In this document: one piece after another, positions 27,463 to 35,789 of the stretch | Position numbering within the stretch: the stretch's first letter is position 1 | Layout: each line of letters opens with the position of its first letter | Source of the DNA: Bordetella genomosp. 5 | GTDB taxonomy: Bacteria; Pseudomonadota; Gammaproteobacteria; Burkholderiales; Burkholderiaceae_B | NCBI RefSeq assembly: GCF_002261475.1 | Contig: NZ_NEVN01000006.1 | Span: 1-64,000 of the forward strand | Direction of reading: 5' to 3' | DNA length: 64,000 nt | Program-made: the position numbers and the translations under genes | The notes under the pieces: generated by a model | What the model saw: only the letters and a program-made list of their open reading frames with translations | What the model was told of the DNA's origin: nothing | The model's database searches: none

Positions 27463-27828
27463 CTAGCGTAAGGACGCGAGCCACGCCAGCAAGGCGCGCT
27501 CGAGCTCGAGGATGCGACGCGCGAGGCGCCAGGCGGCGCGGCCGCTGCGGGCGTCGAGCCCGTGGGCTTCGAGGTGGGATTCCAGCACCAGGGCCTGGGC
27601 CGCGACCCGGCCCGCGCCGACGATGGAGCAGCCTCCCCGGATCCGGTGCGCGCGCGCGGCCACCGCCGGGGCGGACCCCGCGGCGTGCGAGGCGAGCAGT
27701 GCGCGGATGTCGGACCGGTTGGTCTGCATCAGGCGCGTGAGCAGGGTGCGCGTGAACGCCTTGTCGCCGTCGCTCAAGGACAGTATCTGGCGGCGGTCGA
27801 AGACGAGGGGGACCGGTGCGGCGCGCAT
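27463..27828 (-). CDS. Free-standing histidine phosphotransfer (Hpt) protein
   Basis: A 121-residue single-domain Hpt protein. The phosphorylatable histidine is His61 in ARAHRIRGGCSIVGA, matching the H-x-x-K/R-G-x-x-x-x-x-G pattern. The rest is helical, as expected for a four-helix bundle. It shuttles phosphate from a receiver of a hybrid kinase to the receiver of an output regulator. It is the gene after a NarL-type response regulator (2-base gap), the obvious output partner. No kinase is in this small cluster, so the donor is encoded elsewhere; the triple-receiver hybrid kinase at 12.0 kb is one candidate. Confidence 0.85.
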   Translation of the reverse strand: MRAAPVPLVFDRRQILSLSDGDKAFTRTLLTRLMQTNRSDIRALLASHAAGSAPAVAARAHRIRGGCSIVGAGRVAAQALVLESHLEAHGLDARSGRAAWRLARRILELERALLAWLASLR

Positions 27829-27830
27829 GC

Positions 27831-28454
27831 TCAGCTCACCCCGGTGCGTTGCGCGAATTCCATCAGCTCGAAGGCCGTGCTGGCGTTGAGCTTGGCCAGC
27901 AGCCGCGCCTTGTAGGTGCTGACGGTCTTGTTGCTCAGGCACAGGGCTTCGGCGATGGTTTTGTTGGAGGCGCCCTGGGCGATCTGCTTGAGCACGGCCA
28001 GCTCGCGGTTGGACAACTGGGCGAGCAGACTGGCGTCGTCGGGGACCGGGTCGAGGGTGGCGGCGGACAGTGCCTCGGACGGGAAAAAGCAGTACCCGCA
28101 AAGAATGGCCTGGACCGCGGCGATCAGGTCGCGGGTGTCGGCTTCTTTGGAGACGAAGCCGTGCGCGCCCGCCTGCAGGCAGCGGCGCGCGTAAGTGGCG
28201 GCGGGCAGCGAGCTCAGCACCAGGATGCGGGGCGTGGCGCCGTGGGCCCGCAGCCGGGCGATCACTTCGAGGCCGTCGAGCCCCGGCAGGCCGAGATCGA
28301 CGAGAACCAGATCGGGCTTGAGCTCGTGGGCGAGTTGCAGACCGTGGCGGCCCTCGGCGGCTTCGCCGGCGACGAGATAGCCTTCGCGGGCAAGGAGGGC
28401 GCCCAGCGCGTAACGCGTGACGGGGTGGTCATCGATGATGAGGATGTTGTGCAT
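27831..28454 (-). CDS. NarL/BvgA-type response regulator (REC-LuxR HTH)
   Basis: A 207-residue two-domain regulator. The receiver domain (1-120) has the acidic pair at residues 8-9, phospho-accepting Asp53 in LVDLGLPGLDG and Lys103 in VSKEA. The LuxR-type HTH (about 143-205) reads LSNRELAVLKQIAQGASNKTIAEALCLSNKTVSTYKARLL. The sequence style is that of BvgA/EvgA regulators, which receive phosphate through an Hpt step, consistent with the Hpt gene directly downstream. Targets are unknown. It lies downstream of the REC-EAL gene (163-bp gap) on the same strand. Confidence 0.92.
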   Translation of the reverse strand: MHNILIIDDHPVTRYALGALLAREGYLVAGEAAEGRHGLQLAHELKPDLVLVDLGLPGLDGLEVIARLRAHGATPRILVLSSLPAATYARRCLQAGAHGFVSKEADTRDLIAAVQAILCGYCFFPSEALSAATLDPVPDDASLLAQLSNRELAVLKQIAQGASNKTIAEALCLSNKTVSTYKARLLAKLNASTAFELMEFAQRTGVS

Positions 28455-28617
28455 GCCGGGGGGAGGGGCGGATCGGATACGCCGGCGCGCGAAGCGCGGG
28501 CAACACGTAACGATAGCGCCGAGCGGTGGCCCGTCACGAGCAATGTCAGAGAGATGTTTGACTTTTCACCCCCCAGTAGCGCGGGCCGCCGGCGTCGGCC
28601 GGCGGCCCGTATGCCGA

Positions 28618-29817
28618 TCAGGTCCAGGCGGCCATGGGATTGAACAGCCAGGACTCATAGTCGGCGCTGGACATCGGCCGGGCATACCAATAGCCCTGAC
28701 CCAGCGCGCAACGCATGTCGAGCAGGGCATGGCGCTGCTCCGCGGTTTCGATGCCCTCGGCGACCACATCGATGCCCAGGCTTTCGGCCAGCGACAGCGT
28801 CGCCGCGATCACGCTCTCGCTGCGCGAGTCGCCGGGCAGCCGGCGCACGAACGAGGCGTCGATCTTGAGCTGATTGAAGGGCAGGTTGCAGAGCCGCTCC
28901 ATCGAGGAGAAGCCCGTACCGAAATCGTCGATCGCCACGGTGCAACCCAGCAGGCGCAGCCGCACGAGGGTCTCGAGCGTCGTGGCCTGCGCGGCTAGCA
29001 GGCCCGTCTCGGTCACTTCGATCGTGAGCGCGGTGGCCGGCAGGGCATGGCGCAACAGCGAGTCTTCGAGCGTGGGCAGCAGCGTGGTCGAGGCCAGCTG
29101 ACTGGTCTCGACGTTGATGGCCAGGCTGGCGGGGCGGCCCTTCATCACCGCGCGCGCCGCCAGGGCCATGGCGGACTCGCTCAGCGCCCAGGTCAGGCGG
29201 TCGAGCTCGTCGCACTCCTTGACCTGATTGAGAAAGACGCCCGGGCCCAGAATGCCGTGTTCGGGGTGGTTCCAGCGCGCCAACACCTCGGCGCCCGCGG
29301 GCTGGAGCGTGCGGATGTCGAATTTGGGCTGGAAGTAGGGGATGAACTCGCCCCGACCGAGGCCGCCCTGAATGTCGGCGGCGGTGGGGACGAACACCGG
29401 CGCGGCGGGGGCCTGGCCGGGCAGCTGGTCCGCGTCGGACTCGTAGCGACGCAGCAGCGTTTCGAGGCGGGTGAGCTTGAGCGGCTTGCCGAGGTCGCCC
29501 AGCACGCGGATGCCGAACAGGCTGGCCATGTGCAGCACGGCGGCCGTGAGGTCGCTGCTGACGTCGCTGCTCAGAATCACCGATTTGACCAGGCCGCGCT
29601 TGCTGGACTCGCGCAGAAAGGCGGTGCCGTCCATGCCGGGCAGCTTGATGTCACAGATGACGATGTCGACGGGGCCGTGTTCGGCGAGGCGGGCGAGCGC
29701 CTGTTCGCCTTCCGTGGCCTGGAGAATGCGCGAGTGTCCGAGCGTCTCGAGGGCGCGCACCATGACCAGCCGCTGCACGGGATGGTCTTCGAGAACGAGG
29801 ATGGCGGGCCGGTTCAT
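28618..29817 (-). CDS. Receiver-EAL domain c-di-GMP phosphodiesterase
   Basis: A 399-residue protein with an N-terminal receiver domain (1-125, Asp56 in VICDIKLPGMDG) and a C-terminal EAL domain (about 145-393). The motif reads EVL rather than EAL (Glu177), which is common in active enzymes. The other catalytic positions are present: Asn235, Glu267, Asp297-Asp298 in IDDFGTGFSS, Lys318, Glu354 in VVAEGIET and Gln374. Hydrolysis of cyclic di-GMP is therefore likely, controlled by phosphorylation. With the downstream NarL-type regulator and Hpt protein it forms a phosphorelay output set resembling, in composition, the regulator genes around Bordetella bvg, but without a BvgS-type kinase. Confidence 0.92.
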   Translation of the reverse strand: MNRPAILVLEDHPVQRLVMVRALETLGHSRILQATEGEQALARLAEHGPVDIVICDIKLPGMDGTAFLRESSKRGLVKSVILSSDVSSDLTAAVLHMASLFGIRVLGDLGKPLKLTRLETLLRRYESDADQLPGQAPAAPVFVPTAADIQGGLGRGEFIPYFQPKFDIRTLQPAGAEVLARWNHPEHGILGPGVFLNQVKECDELDRLTWALSESAMALAARAVMKGRPASLAINVETSQLASTTLLPTLEDSLLRHALPATALTIEVTETGLLAAQATTLETLVRLRLLGCTVAIDDFGTGFSSMERLCNLPFNQLKIDASFVRRLPGDSRSESVIAATLSLAESLGIDVVAEGIETAEQRHALLDMRCALGQGYWYARPMSSADYESWLFNPMAAWT

Positions 29818-30618
29818 GTGTTGTCGCCGAGTGCGATACGGTGACCGCGATAGGCCGGCCAGCGGCAGGATCGCGCCTGAGCCAGGGCGGAAACCGGGCT
29901 GGAATGGCGTGGCGCCTGGCTGGGCGCGGCTTTTGCCAGATTTATATCCGGTCGGGCGCGAATCTCCAAGCGCGCGAACCAGTCGAATATCAGCGACTGG
30001 ATGCGTTCACGCAGGCGTGCAAGAAAGGTACAGAGAAACTTTGCCAATCCGAGCGACCCGGGGGCCGCGGCGATGGCATGCACCGCAGTCAAATTAAGCG
30101 CAACTATTTTCATGTCGGGATCTGCGCGCGAGGCTGGCGTGTGGAGTCAGGACAGCGCGTGGCGTGTCAGGGCGCGCGCGGGCGCGGGCAGGACTGAAAG
30201 ACGGCTGAATGCCGCAGGCCGCGAGGCCGGTTTCCCGGCCGCACGGGGCAACGCATACCTTCTCACAACGCTTTCCTCGCAAACTACACAGGGCTGGGCG
30301 CCAGAGGGCCTGGCGTCCCGGGTCAACGGATGGGGCAGGCCCGGCCGGCCCGCTCGGCCCGGTCGCAAAGCGGCGGGCGGCAGGCACGGTATATCGATAT
30401 GACGATAATCGGGCGACCCTGGGCAGGAATGGCTGCCATGGTTTGGCATACTGTCAGGATCGCGCCGCCGGACAGCGCTGGCCTGAATATAAGGGCCGGG
30501 CTTTGGGATTAATGCTCGAATAAGAGCCATTTTTCCGGGGTCATTCCAGTTTTTTTACGGGACAGACCTGGTTCGGACGGTTTTTTCTCACCGAATTCCA
30601 CTCTCTCTAGCTCCAGAT
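29818..30618. other. 800-bp gene-free region between divergent genes
   Basis: No gene is convincingly supported. It contains the promoters of the REC-EAL gene (minus) and the dioxygenase-rhodanese gene (plus). G+C drops toward 30500-30600, with T-tracts (30535, 30553, 30582). A 99-codon minus-strand frame (29814-30113) ends with an ATGA overlap on the REC-EAL start but has weak third-position GC bias. Confidence 0.4.
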
Positions 30619-32865
30619 ATGTCAGCGAACCCCACCGAAGGCGCCGCCGCGCCGGCCCCGCGCCTGGACCGCCTGCGCGATTTCGTCTCCGACCTCTCGG
30701 ATCTGCTTGCCGGGGGCGCGGACCGCGACGCCGCCCTGACGCAGGGCGCCGCGCTGCTGCGCGACCTGGTGCGCCACGACGACTGGTTGCCCGACGCCTA
30801 CGCCCAACCGCAGCCCGATCGCTACGCGCAATATCTGCTGTATGCCGATCCGGGCGGGCGCTTTTCGGTGGTGAGCTTCGTCTGGGGCCCGGGGCAGGCC
30901 ACGCCGGTCCACGATCACACGGTCTGGGGCCTGATCGGCATGCTGCGCGGCGCCGAGCGCTCGCAACGCTATGCGCGCGACGCGCAAGGCAACTGGATCG
31001 CGGACGGCGCGCCCGTGGTGCTCGTGCCCGGTCAGGTCGAGGCCGTCTGGCCGCCCGGGCACGACGTGCACCGCGTGAGCAATGTGCACAACGACCAGGT
31101 CTCGATCAGCATCCATGTGTACGGCGCCGATATCGGCAGCATCCGGCGCTCGGTCTATACCGAGTCCGGCGAGATCAAGCCGTTCATCTCGGGCTACAGC
31201 GATGCCCCGCTGCCCAATCTCTGGGGCGCGGCGCAGCCGGGGGCGTTCCCGCAGCGCGCCACCCAGGCGGTGCGGGCCGATCTGATCGCGGGCCGCGAGG
31301 TCGCGCTGCTCGACGTGCGCGAAGAGGCGCCGTTCGCGGTGTCGCATCCGCTGTTCGCGGCCAACCTGCCGTACTCGCAGATCGAGCTGCAGGCCTGGCG
31401 CCGCATTCCGCGTCGGGACACGCCCGTGGTGGTCTACGACAACGGCGAGGGCCTGGCCCGCCGCGCCGCCCGGCGTCTGCGCGAGCTGGGCTACACCGAA
31501 GTCAGTCTGCTGGCGGGCGGCCTGGCCGGCTGGGCGGCGGACGGCGGCGAGCTGTTCTGCGACGTCAACGTGCCGAGCAAGTCGTTCGGCGAACTGGTCG
31601 AGGCGCACCGGCACACGCCTTCGTTGCCCGCGCCGGAGGTCCACGCGCTGCTCGAGCGCGGCGCCGACGTGGTGGTGGTCGACGCGCGCCGCTACGACGA
31701 ATATCACACGATGAACATTCCGGGCAGCACCAGCGTGCCGGGCGCCGAGCTCGTGCTGCGCGTGCGCGAGCTCGCGCCGGATCCGGCCACCACGGTGATC
31801 GTGAATTGCGCGGGCCGCACCCGCAGCATCATCGGCACCCAGTCGCTGGTGAATGCCGGTCTGCCCAATCCGGTGTTCGCGCTGCGCAACGGCACGATCG
31901 GCTGGACGCTGGCCGGGCTCACGCTCGAGCACGGCCAATCGCGCCGTCATCCCGCCGAGGTCGATGCGGGCCACCGCAACACGGCGCGCCTGCGCGCGCG
32001 CGAGGTGGCCGACCGCGCCGGCGTGAAGCGCGTGACCTGGGCGGAGCTCGACACCCTGCGCGACCCGGCCCGCGGCCTTTATTTACTCGACGTGCGCCAG
32101 CCCGAGCTGTACGAAGCCGGCCATCTGCCCGGCTTCGCGAACGCGCCGGGCGGTCAGCTCGTGCAGGAAACCGATCACGTGGTGCCCGTCCGCGGCGCCC
32201 GCATCGTGCTGACGGACGGCATCGACGAAGACGCGGGCGTGCGCGCCGACATGACGGCATCGTGGCTCGCGCAGATGGGTTGGGATGTCTATGTGCTCGA
32301 CGCGGCCGACGCGCAGCGCGCGGGCGTGACGCTCGCGGTGGGCGCGCCGGCGCAGACGCTGCCGCCCGAGCCCGAGGGCGCCACGCGGGCGCGCATCGCG
32401 CCGGATCAATTGCGCGACTGGCTGATGCAGCCGGGCACCGTCCTGCTCGATCTCGCGCCCAGCCTGACGTATCGCAAGGGGCATATCGCCCAGGCCGAGT
32501 TCGCGCTGCGTTCGGGCTTCGACGCGCTCGCGCCGGGGCTGGCGCAAGCCACGCGCGTCGTGCTGACCTCCGGCGACGGCCGGTTGGCGGCCTATGCCTG
32601 GGCCGATCTCACGGCCGCGCTGGCGCGCCATGCCATCGATGTGCCGGTGGCGATCCTCGAGGGCGGCACCGATGCGTGGACCGCCCAGGGGGGCGCGCTG
32701 GTCAGCGAACCGCAGGTCTGGCGCTCGCCGGCCGACGATCGCTATCGCCGGCCGTACGAAGGCACCGACAACCCGGTCGAAGCCATGCAAGGCTATCTCG
32801 ATTGGGAATACGGGCTGGTCGACCAGCTCGCGCGCGACGCCACGCACGGGTTCCGGGTGGTGTAA
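30619..32865 (+). CDS. Fused thiol dioxygenase and tetra-rhodanese protein
   Basis: A 748-residue fusion. Residues about 1-200 are a cupin thiol dioxygenase: iron ligands His98 and His100 (PVHDHTVWG) and His151 (DVHRVSN), and the catalytic triad Ser164-His166-Tyr168 (SISIHVYG). The position of cysteine dioxygenase Arg60 is a glutamine (Gln71 in YAQYLL), the pattern of the Gln-type (3-mercaptopropionate dioxygenase-like) enzymes. Four rhodanese-like domains follow (about 213-315, 335-440, 470-570, 590-695). Only the second has the catalytic cysteine (Cys397, VNCAGRTRS); the others show VYDNGEG, LTDGIDED and LTSGDGR at that place. It likely oxidises a thiol to a sulfinate and handles the released sulfur in one chain. 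Cytoplasmic; monocistronic. Confidence 0.92.
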   Translation: MSANPTEGAAAPAPRLDRLRDFVSDLSDLLAGGADRDAALTQGAALLRDLVRHDDWLPDAYAQPQPDRYAQYLLYADPGGRFSVVSFVWGPGQATPVHDHTVWGLIGMLRGAERSQRYARDAQGNWIADGAPVVLVPGQVEAVWPPGHDVHRVSNVHNDQVSISIHVYGADIGSIRRSVYTESGEIKPFISGYSDAPLPNLWGAAQPGAFPQRATQAVRADLIAGREVALLDVREEAPFAVSHPLFAANLPYSQIELQAWRRIPRRDTPVVVYDNGEGLARRAARRLRELGYTEVSLLAGGLAGWAADGGELFCDVNVPSKSFGELVEAHRHTPSLPAPEVHALLERGADVVVVDARRYDEYHTMNIPGSTSVPGAELVLRVRELAPDPATTVIVNCAGRTRSIIGTQSLVNAGLPNPVFALRNGTIGWTLAGLTLEHGQSRRHPAEVDAGHRNTARLRAREVADRAGVKRVTWAELDTLRDPARGLYLLDVRQPELYEAGHLPGFANAPGGQLVQETDHVVPVRGARIVLTDGIDEDAGVRADMTASWLAQMGWDVYVLDAADAQRAGVTLAVGAPAQTLPPEPEGATRARIAPDQLRDWLMQPGTVLLDLAPSLTYRKGHIAQAEFALRSGFDALAPGLAQATRVVLTSGDGRLAAYAWADLTAALARHAIDVPVAILEGGTDAWTAQGGALVSEPQVWRSPADDRYRRPYEGTDNPVEAMQGYLDWEYGLVDQLARDATHGFRVV

Positions 32866-32902
32866 ATAAAAGGCGGCCCCGGCCACGAGGGCAGGGGCCG
32901 CC
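32864..32902 (-). terminator. Terminator of the hsp20-lon operon
   Basis: Read on the minus strand, GGCGGCCCC (32902-32894) pairs perfectly with GGGGCCGCC (32880-32872), followed by TTTTATTTA (32871-32863). It overlaps the stop codon of the convergent dioxygenase-rhodanese gene and probably serves both directions, although only the minus side has a T-tract. Confidence 0.75.
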
Positions 32903-32930
32903 ATGCTGGCGGGCCGCGGCGCCGCGCGCT

Positions 32931-35333
32931 TCAGTGCGGCTTGGGCGCCTGGGCCTCGGCGGGCTCGGGCTGACGCGCCGCCGCCGCCGCGCCGTCCGGT
33001 GCCGTGCCCGGCGCCGGCGCGCACTCGCCATCGATGGCGCAGCGCAAGGCGTCCTCGACCCGATCCAGCAACACGAAGCGCAGCTTGGCGCGGGCTTCGG
33101 CGGGCACGTCGTCCAGATCCTTGGCGTTGCGCCGCGGCAGCATCACGGTCGTGATGCCGGCCCGCAGTGCGGCCAGGGTCTTTTCCTTGACGCCGCCGAT
33201 CGGCAGGACGAGGCCGCGCAGACTGACCTCGCCCGTCATGGCCACGTTGGCGCTCACGGGCCGATCCGACAGCAGCGAAGCGAGCGCGACGAACATCGCC
33301 ACCCCGGCGCTCGGACCGTCCTTGGGCGTGGCGCCCGCCGGCACGTGGATGTGGACGTCGATCTTGTCCATCGCGTCGCCGCTCCAGGTCTTGGCCAGCG
33401 TGAGCGCGGCCTGGGCGGATTCCTTCATCACGTCGCCCAACTGGCCCGTCAGAATCAATCGGCCATTGCCGGGCGTCTTGCTCGCTTCGATGAAGAGGAT
33501 GTCGCCACCCACCGGCGTCCAGGCCAGTCCCGTCGCCACGCCGGGCACGGCGGTGCGCAGCGCGACTTCATTTTCGAAGCGCTGCGGGCCCAGAATGGCG
33601 GGCAGGTCCGGCGCGTCGATGGTGACCTCGGTGGCCTTGCCTTCGGCGATCTCCACGGCAGCGTGGCGCAACACGGCGCCCAGCTCGCGTTCGAGATTGC
33701 GCACGCCGGCCTCGCGGGTGTAATCGCCCACGATGCCGGCCAGGGCCGCCTCGGTCACCGTGGCCTGCTCGGGCTTCAGGCCGTTGGCCTCGCGCTGCCG
33801 CGCCACCAGATAGCGGCGTGCGATCTGGATCTTCTCTTCTTCGGTATAGCCCGGCAGCTGGATGATCTCCATGCGGTCGCGCAGCGGCCCCGGAATGGTG
33901 TCGAGCGCATTGGCCGTGCAGATGAACATCACCTGCGAGAGGTCGTAGTCCACGCCGAGGTAGTTGTCGCGGAACTTGTGGTTCTGCTCGGGATCGAGCA
34001 CCTCCAGCAACGCGCTGCCCGGGTCGCCATGAAAGCCGCCCGCGCCGAGCTTGTCGATTTCGTCGAGCATCAGCACGACATTGCGCGTGCCGGCGCGCCG
34101 CATCGCCTGGATGATGTTGCCGGGCAGGGCGCCGAGATAGGTGCGACGATGGCCGCGGATCTCGGCTTCGTCGTGCACGCCGCCCAGCGCCACGCGCTGG
34201 AACTCGCGTCCGGTTGCGCGCGCAATCGATTGACCCAGCGAGGTCTTGCCCACGCCCGGCGGGCCCGCGAAGCACAGGATCGGGCTGCGGCCCGAGGGAT
34301 TGAGCTTGCGCACCGCCAGATACTCCACGATGCGCCGCTTGATCTTGTCGAGGCCGAAGTGGTCTTTATCGAGCACGGCACGCGCCTGCGCCAGATCGAT
34401 GGGCTCCTGCGGCGCGGGCTTCCAGGGCACCTCGGTCAGCCACTCGAGATAAGTGCGCAGCATCGCGTACTCGCCGCTCGTGTCGCCCATGCGCTGCAGG
34501 CGCGCGAGCTCCTTGCGCGTGTGCTTGAGCACGTCTTCGGGCATGCCGGCCTTGTCGATGGCCTCCTGGAGCTGCTCGAGCTCCGCGCTGTTGTCGCCCG
34601 CGTCGCCCAGCTCCTTCTGGATCTGGCGCAGCTGTTCGCGCAGCACCGTCTCGCGCTGACGTTCGTCGAACTGCGCGCGCGTGCGCTCGCCGATCTCTTT
34701 GGACAGCCGCAGCACCTCGAGGCGGGCGCCGAGCTGCGTGATCACCTTGTCGAGGCGGCGCGCGAGATCGAAGGTCTCGAGGATGTCTTGCTTGATGTCC
34801 GACTTGATGTCGATCAGATTGGTGACCATGTCGGCCAGCAGGGCGGGCGATTCGATGCCCTGCACCACGGCCGCGAGCTCGTCGGGCACATTGGGCAGCA
34901 GGGCGATCGCATCGGCCGCCTGGCGCTTGAGCTGCAGGAAGCGCGCCTCGATCTCGCTGTCGCTGTCGGCGGCCGCCTCGATGAGCGCCACGCGCGCCAC
35001 CATGAAGGGCCAGCCTTCGAGGAACTCGAGCACGCGAAAGCGCGCCTGCCCTTGCACGAGCAGATGATGCGCGCCGTCCTGGCCCGTGATGTAGCGGGCG
35101 ATCGGCCCCTCGGTGCCGACCCAATAGAGGTCGTCGGGCGTCACCACGTCTTTCTGAGGATCGCGTTGCAGCAGGAAGCCGACCGGGCGCTCGGCCTTTA
35201 CGGCTTCCTGGGCCGCGGCCACGGAGATGCCGCGGCTCACGGTAACGGGCGACAGCACGCCGGGAAACAACACGGCGTCGCGCAACGGAATGATGATGCG
35301 GGCATCGTCGGGCAGGGTACGCAGGTCCGTCAT
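32931..35333 (-). CDS. lon: ATP-dependent Lon protease
   Basis: An 800-residue LonA protease. N-terminal substrate domain (about 10-200), coiled region, AAA+ domain with Walker A GPPGVGKTS (near 357) and Walker B VVLMLDEIDK, sensor region, then the protease domain with Ser-Lys dyad: Ser in PKDGPSAGV (near 680) and Lys in GGVKEKTLAAL. A Pro/Ala tail of about 30 residues ends the protein. It degrades misfolded and regulatory proteins in the cytosol. Its start overlaps the hsp20 stop (ATGA at 35333-35330), and both should run from the heat-shock promoter upstream. It may be a second Lon in addition to the clpX-linked one usual in this group, which lies outside the window. Confidence 0.95.
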   Translation of the reverse strand: MTDLRTLPDDARIIIPLRDAVLFPGVLSPVTVSRGISVAAAQEAVKAERPVGFLLQRDPQKDVVTPDDLYWVGTEGPIARYITGQDGAHHLLVQGQARFRVLEFLEGWPFMVARVALIEAAADSDSEIEARFLQLKRQAADAIALLPNVPDELAAVVQGIESPALLADMVTNLIDIKSDIKQDILETFDLARRLDKVITQLGARLEVLRLSKEIGERTRAQFDERQRETVLREQLRQIQKELGDAGDNSAELEQLQEAIDKAGMPEDVLKHTRKELARLQRMGDTSGEYAMLRTYLEWLTEVPWKPAPQEPIDLAQARAVLDKDHFGLDKIKRRIVEYLAVRKLNPSGRSPILCFAGPPGVGKTSLGQSIARATGREFQRVALGGVHDEAEIRGHRRTYLGALPGNIIQAMRRAGTRNVVLMLDEIDKLGAGGFHGDPGSALLEVLDPEQNHKFRDNYLGVDYDLSQVMFICTANALDTIPGPLRDRMEIIQLPGYTEEEKIQIARRYLVARQREANGLKPEQATVTEAALAGIVGDYTREAGVRNLERELGAVLRHAAVEIAEGKATEVTIDAPDLPAILGPQRFENEVALRTAVPGVATGLAWTPVGGDILFIEASKTPGNGRLILTGQLGDVMKESAQAALTLAKTWSGDAMDKIDVHIHVPAGATPKDGPSAGVAMFVALASLLSDRPVSANVAMTGEVSLRGLVLPIGGVKEKTLAALRAGITTVMLPRRNAKDLDDVPAEARAKLRFVLLDRVEDALRCAIDGECAPAPGTAPDGAAAAARQPEPAEAQAPKPH

Positions 35334-35734
35334 GGGGCCTCCCTCAGTTTGTTCAGGGTAAGGATCAGGCAGCCGTCCCGCAGTTGCGGGGTGACTGGCT
35401 CGAGCGCATGCAGCGAGAGCCGGATACGGCGCGCGAAGCGGCCATACGGAATCTCCAGACGATGGATGCGGGAGCGGTAGGCGGCCGGAAAGGGCCGCAG
35501 GCCGGAAATGGTGATGCCGTCCGGGTCGAACCGAACGACGATGTTGTCGCTCGACACACCCGGCACGGCCAGGATGACCGTGATGTCGGTGTCGGTTTCG
35601 ATGATGTCCACTGCGGGTTCCCAGCAGTGCGCATCATCGGTGCAGCGAAGCAGTTGACGCTGCATTCGCTCCGCATGCTGAAGCAGCGCCAGCGCGTCGC
35701 CCCAGACCCAGGTAGAAAAATCGCGCGATCTCAT
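35330..35734 (-). CDS. Small heat-shock protein (Hsp20/alpha-crystallin family)
   Basis: A 134-residue small heat-shock protein. The alpha-crystallin domain runs from about 40 to 128: WEPAVDIIETDTDITVILAVPGV, then the strand pair DNIVVRFDPDGITISGLR and the FARRIRLSLHALEP strand. The C-terminal IxI/V tail motif is only weakly present (LILTLNK). It should bind unfolding proteins without ATP and pass them to ATP-dependent systems. It is translationally coupled to lon (4-base overlap), so holding and degradation are co-expressed. The ATG at 35734 has GAGGGCGAG upstream; a consensus sigma-32 promoter begins 28 bases before it. Confidence 0.9.
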   Translation of the reverse strand: MRSRDFSTWVWGDALALLQHAERMQRQLLRCTDDAHCWEPAVDIIETDTDITVILAVPGVSSDNIVVRFDPDGITISGLRPFPAAYRSRIHRLEIPYGRFARRIRLSLHALEPVTPQLRDGCLILTLNKLREAP

Positions 35735-35761
35735 GAACTCGCCCTCTTGACCATGGGAGGT

Positions 35762-35789
35762 AGATGGTGGTGTGGACACCGATTTCAAG
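35762..35789 (-). promoter_or_regulatory. Sigma-32 (RpoH) heat-shock promoter of hsp20-lon
   Basis: On the minus strand, CTTGAAA (35789-35783), 13 bases, CACCATCT (35769-35762). The -35 element matches the RpoH consensus exactly, the -10 element matches CCCCATNT at 7 of 8 places, and the spacing is canonical. The start of transcription would fall near 35755, giving a ~20-base leader with the Shine-Dalgarno of hsp20. Confidence 0.8.

Noticed and set aside
27829-28454. A bvgASR-type locus.
   Set aside because: The regulator and EAL protein resemble bvgA and bvgR in kind, but there is no BvgS kinase, and the free-standing Hpt and receiver-fused EAL protein differ from that locus.
29814-30113. 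A 99-codon minus-strand frame starting MKIVALNLTAVHAIAAAPG whose stop overlaps the REC-EAL start (ATGA).
   Set aside because: Third-position G+C is only about 60 percent against well over 80 percent in the clear genes around it, no domain or export pattern is convincing, and no good Shine-Dalgarno is seen. The ATGA overlap makes it worth remembering, but I cannot support it as a gene.
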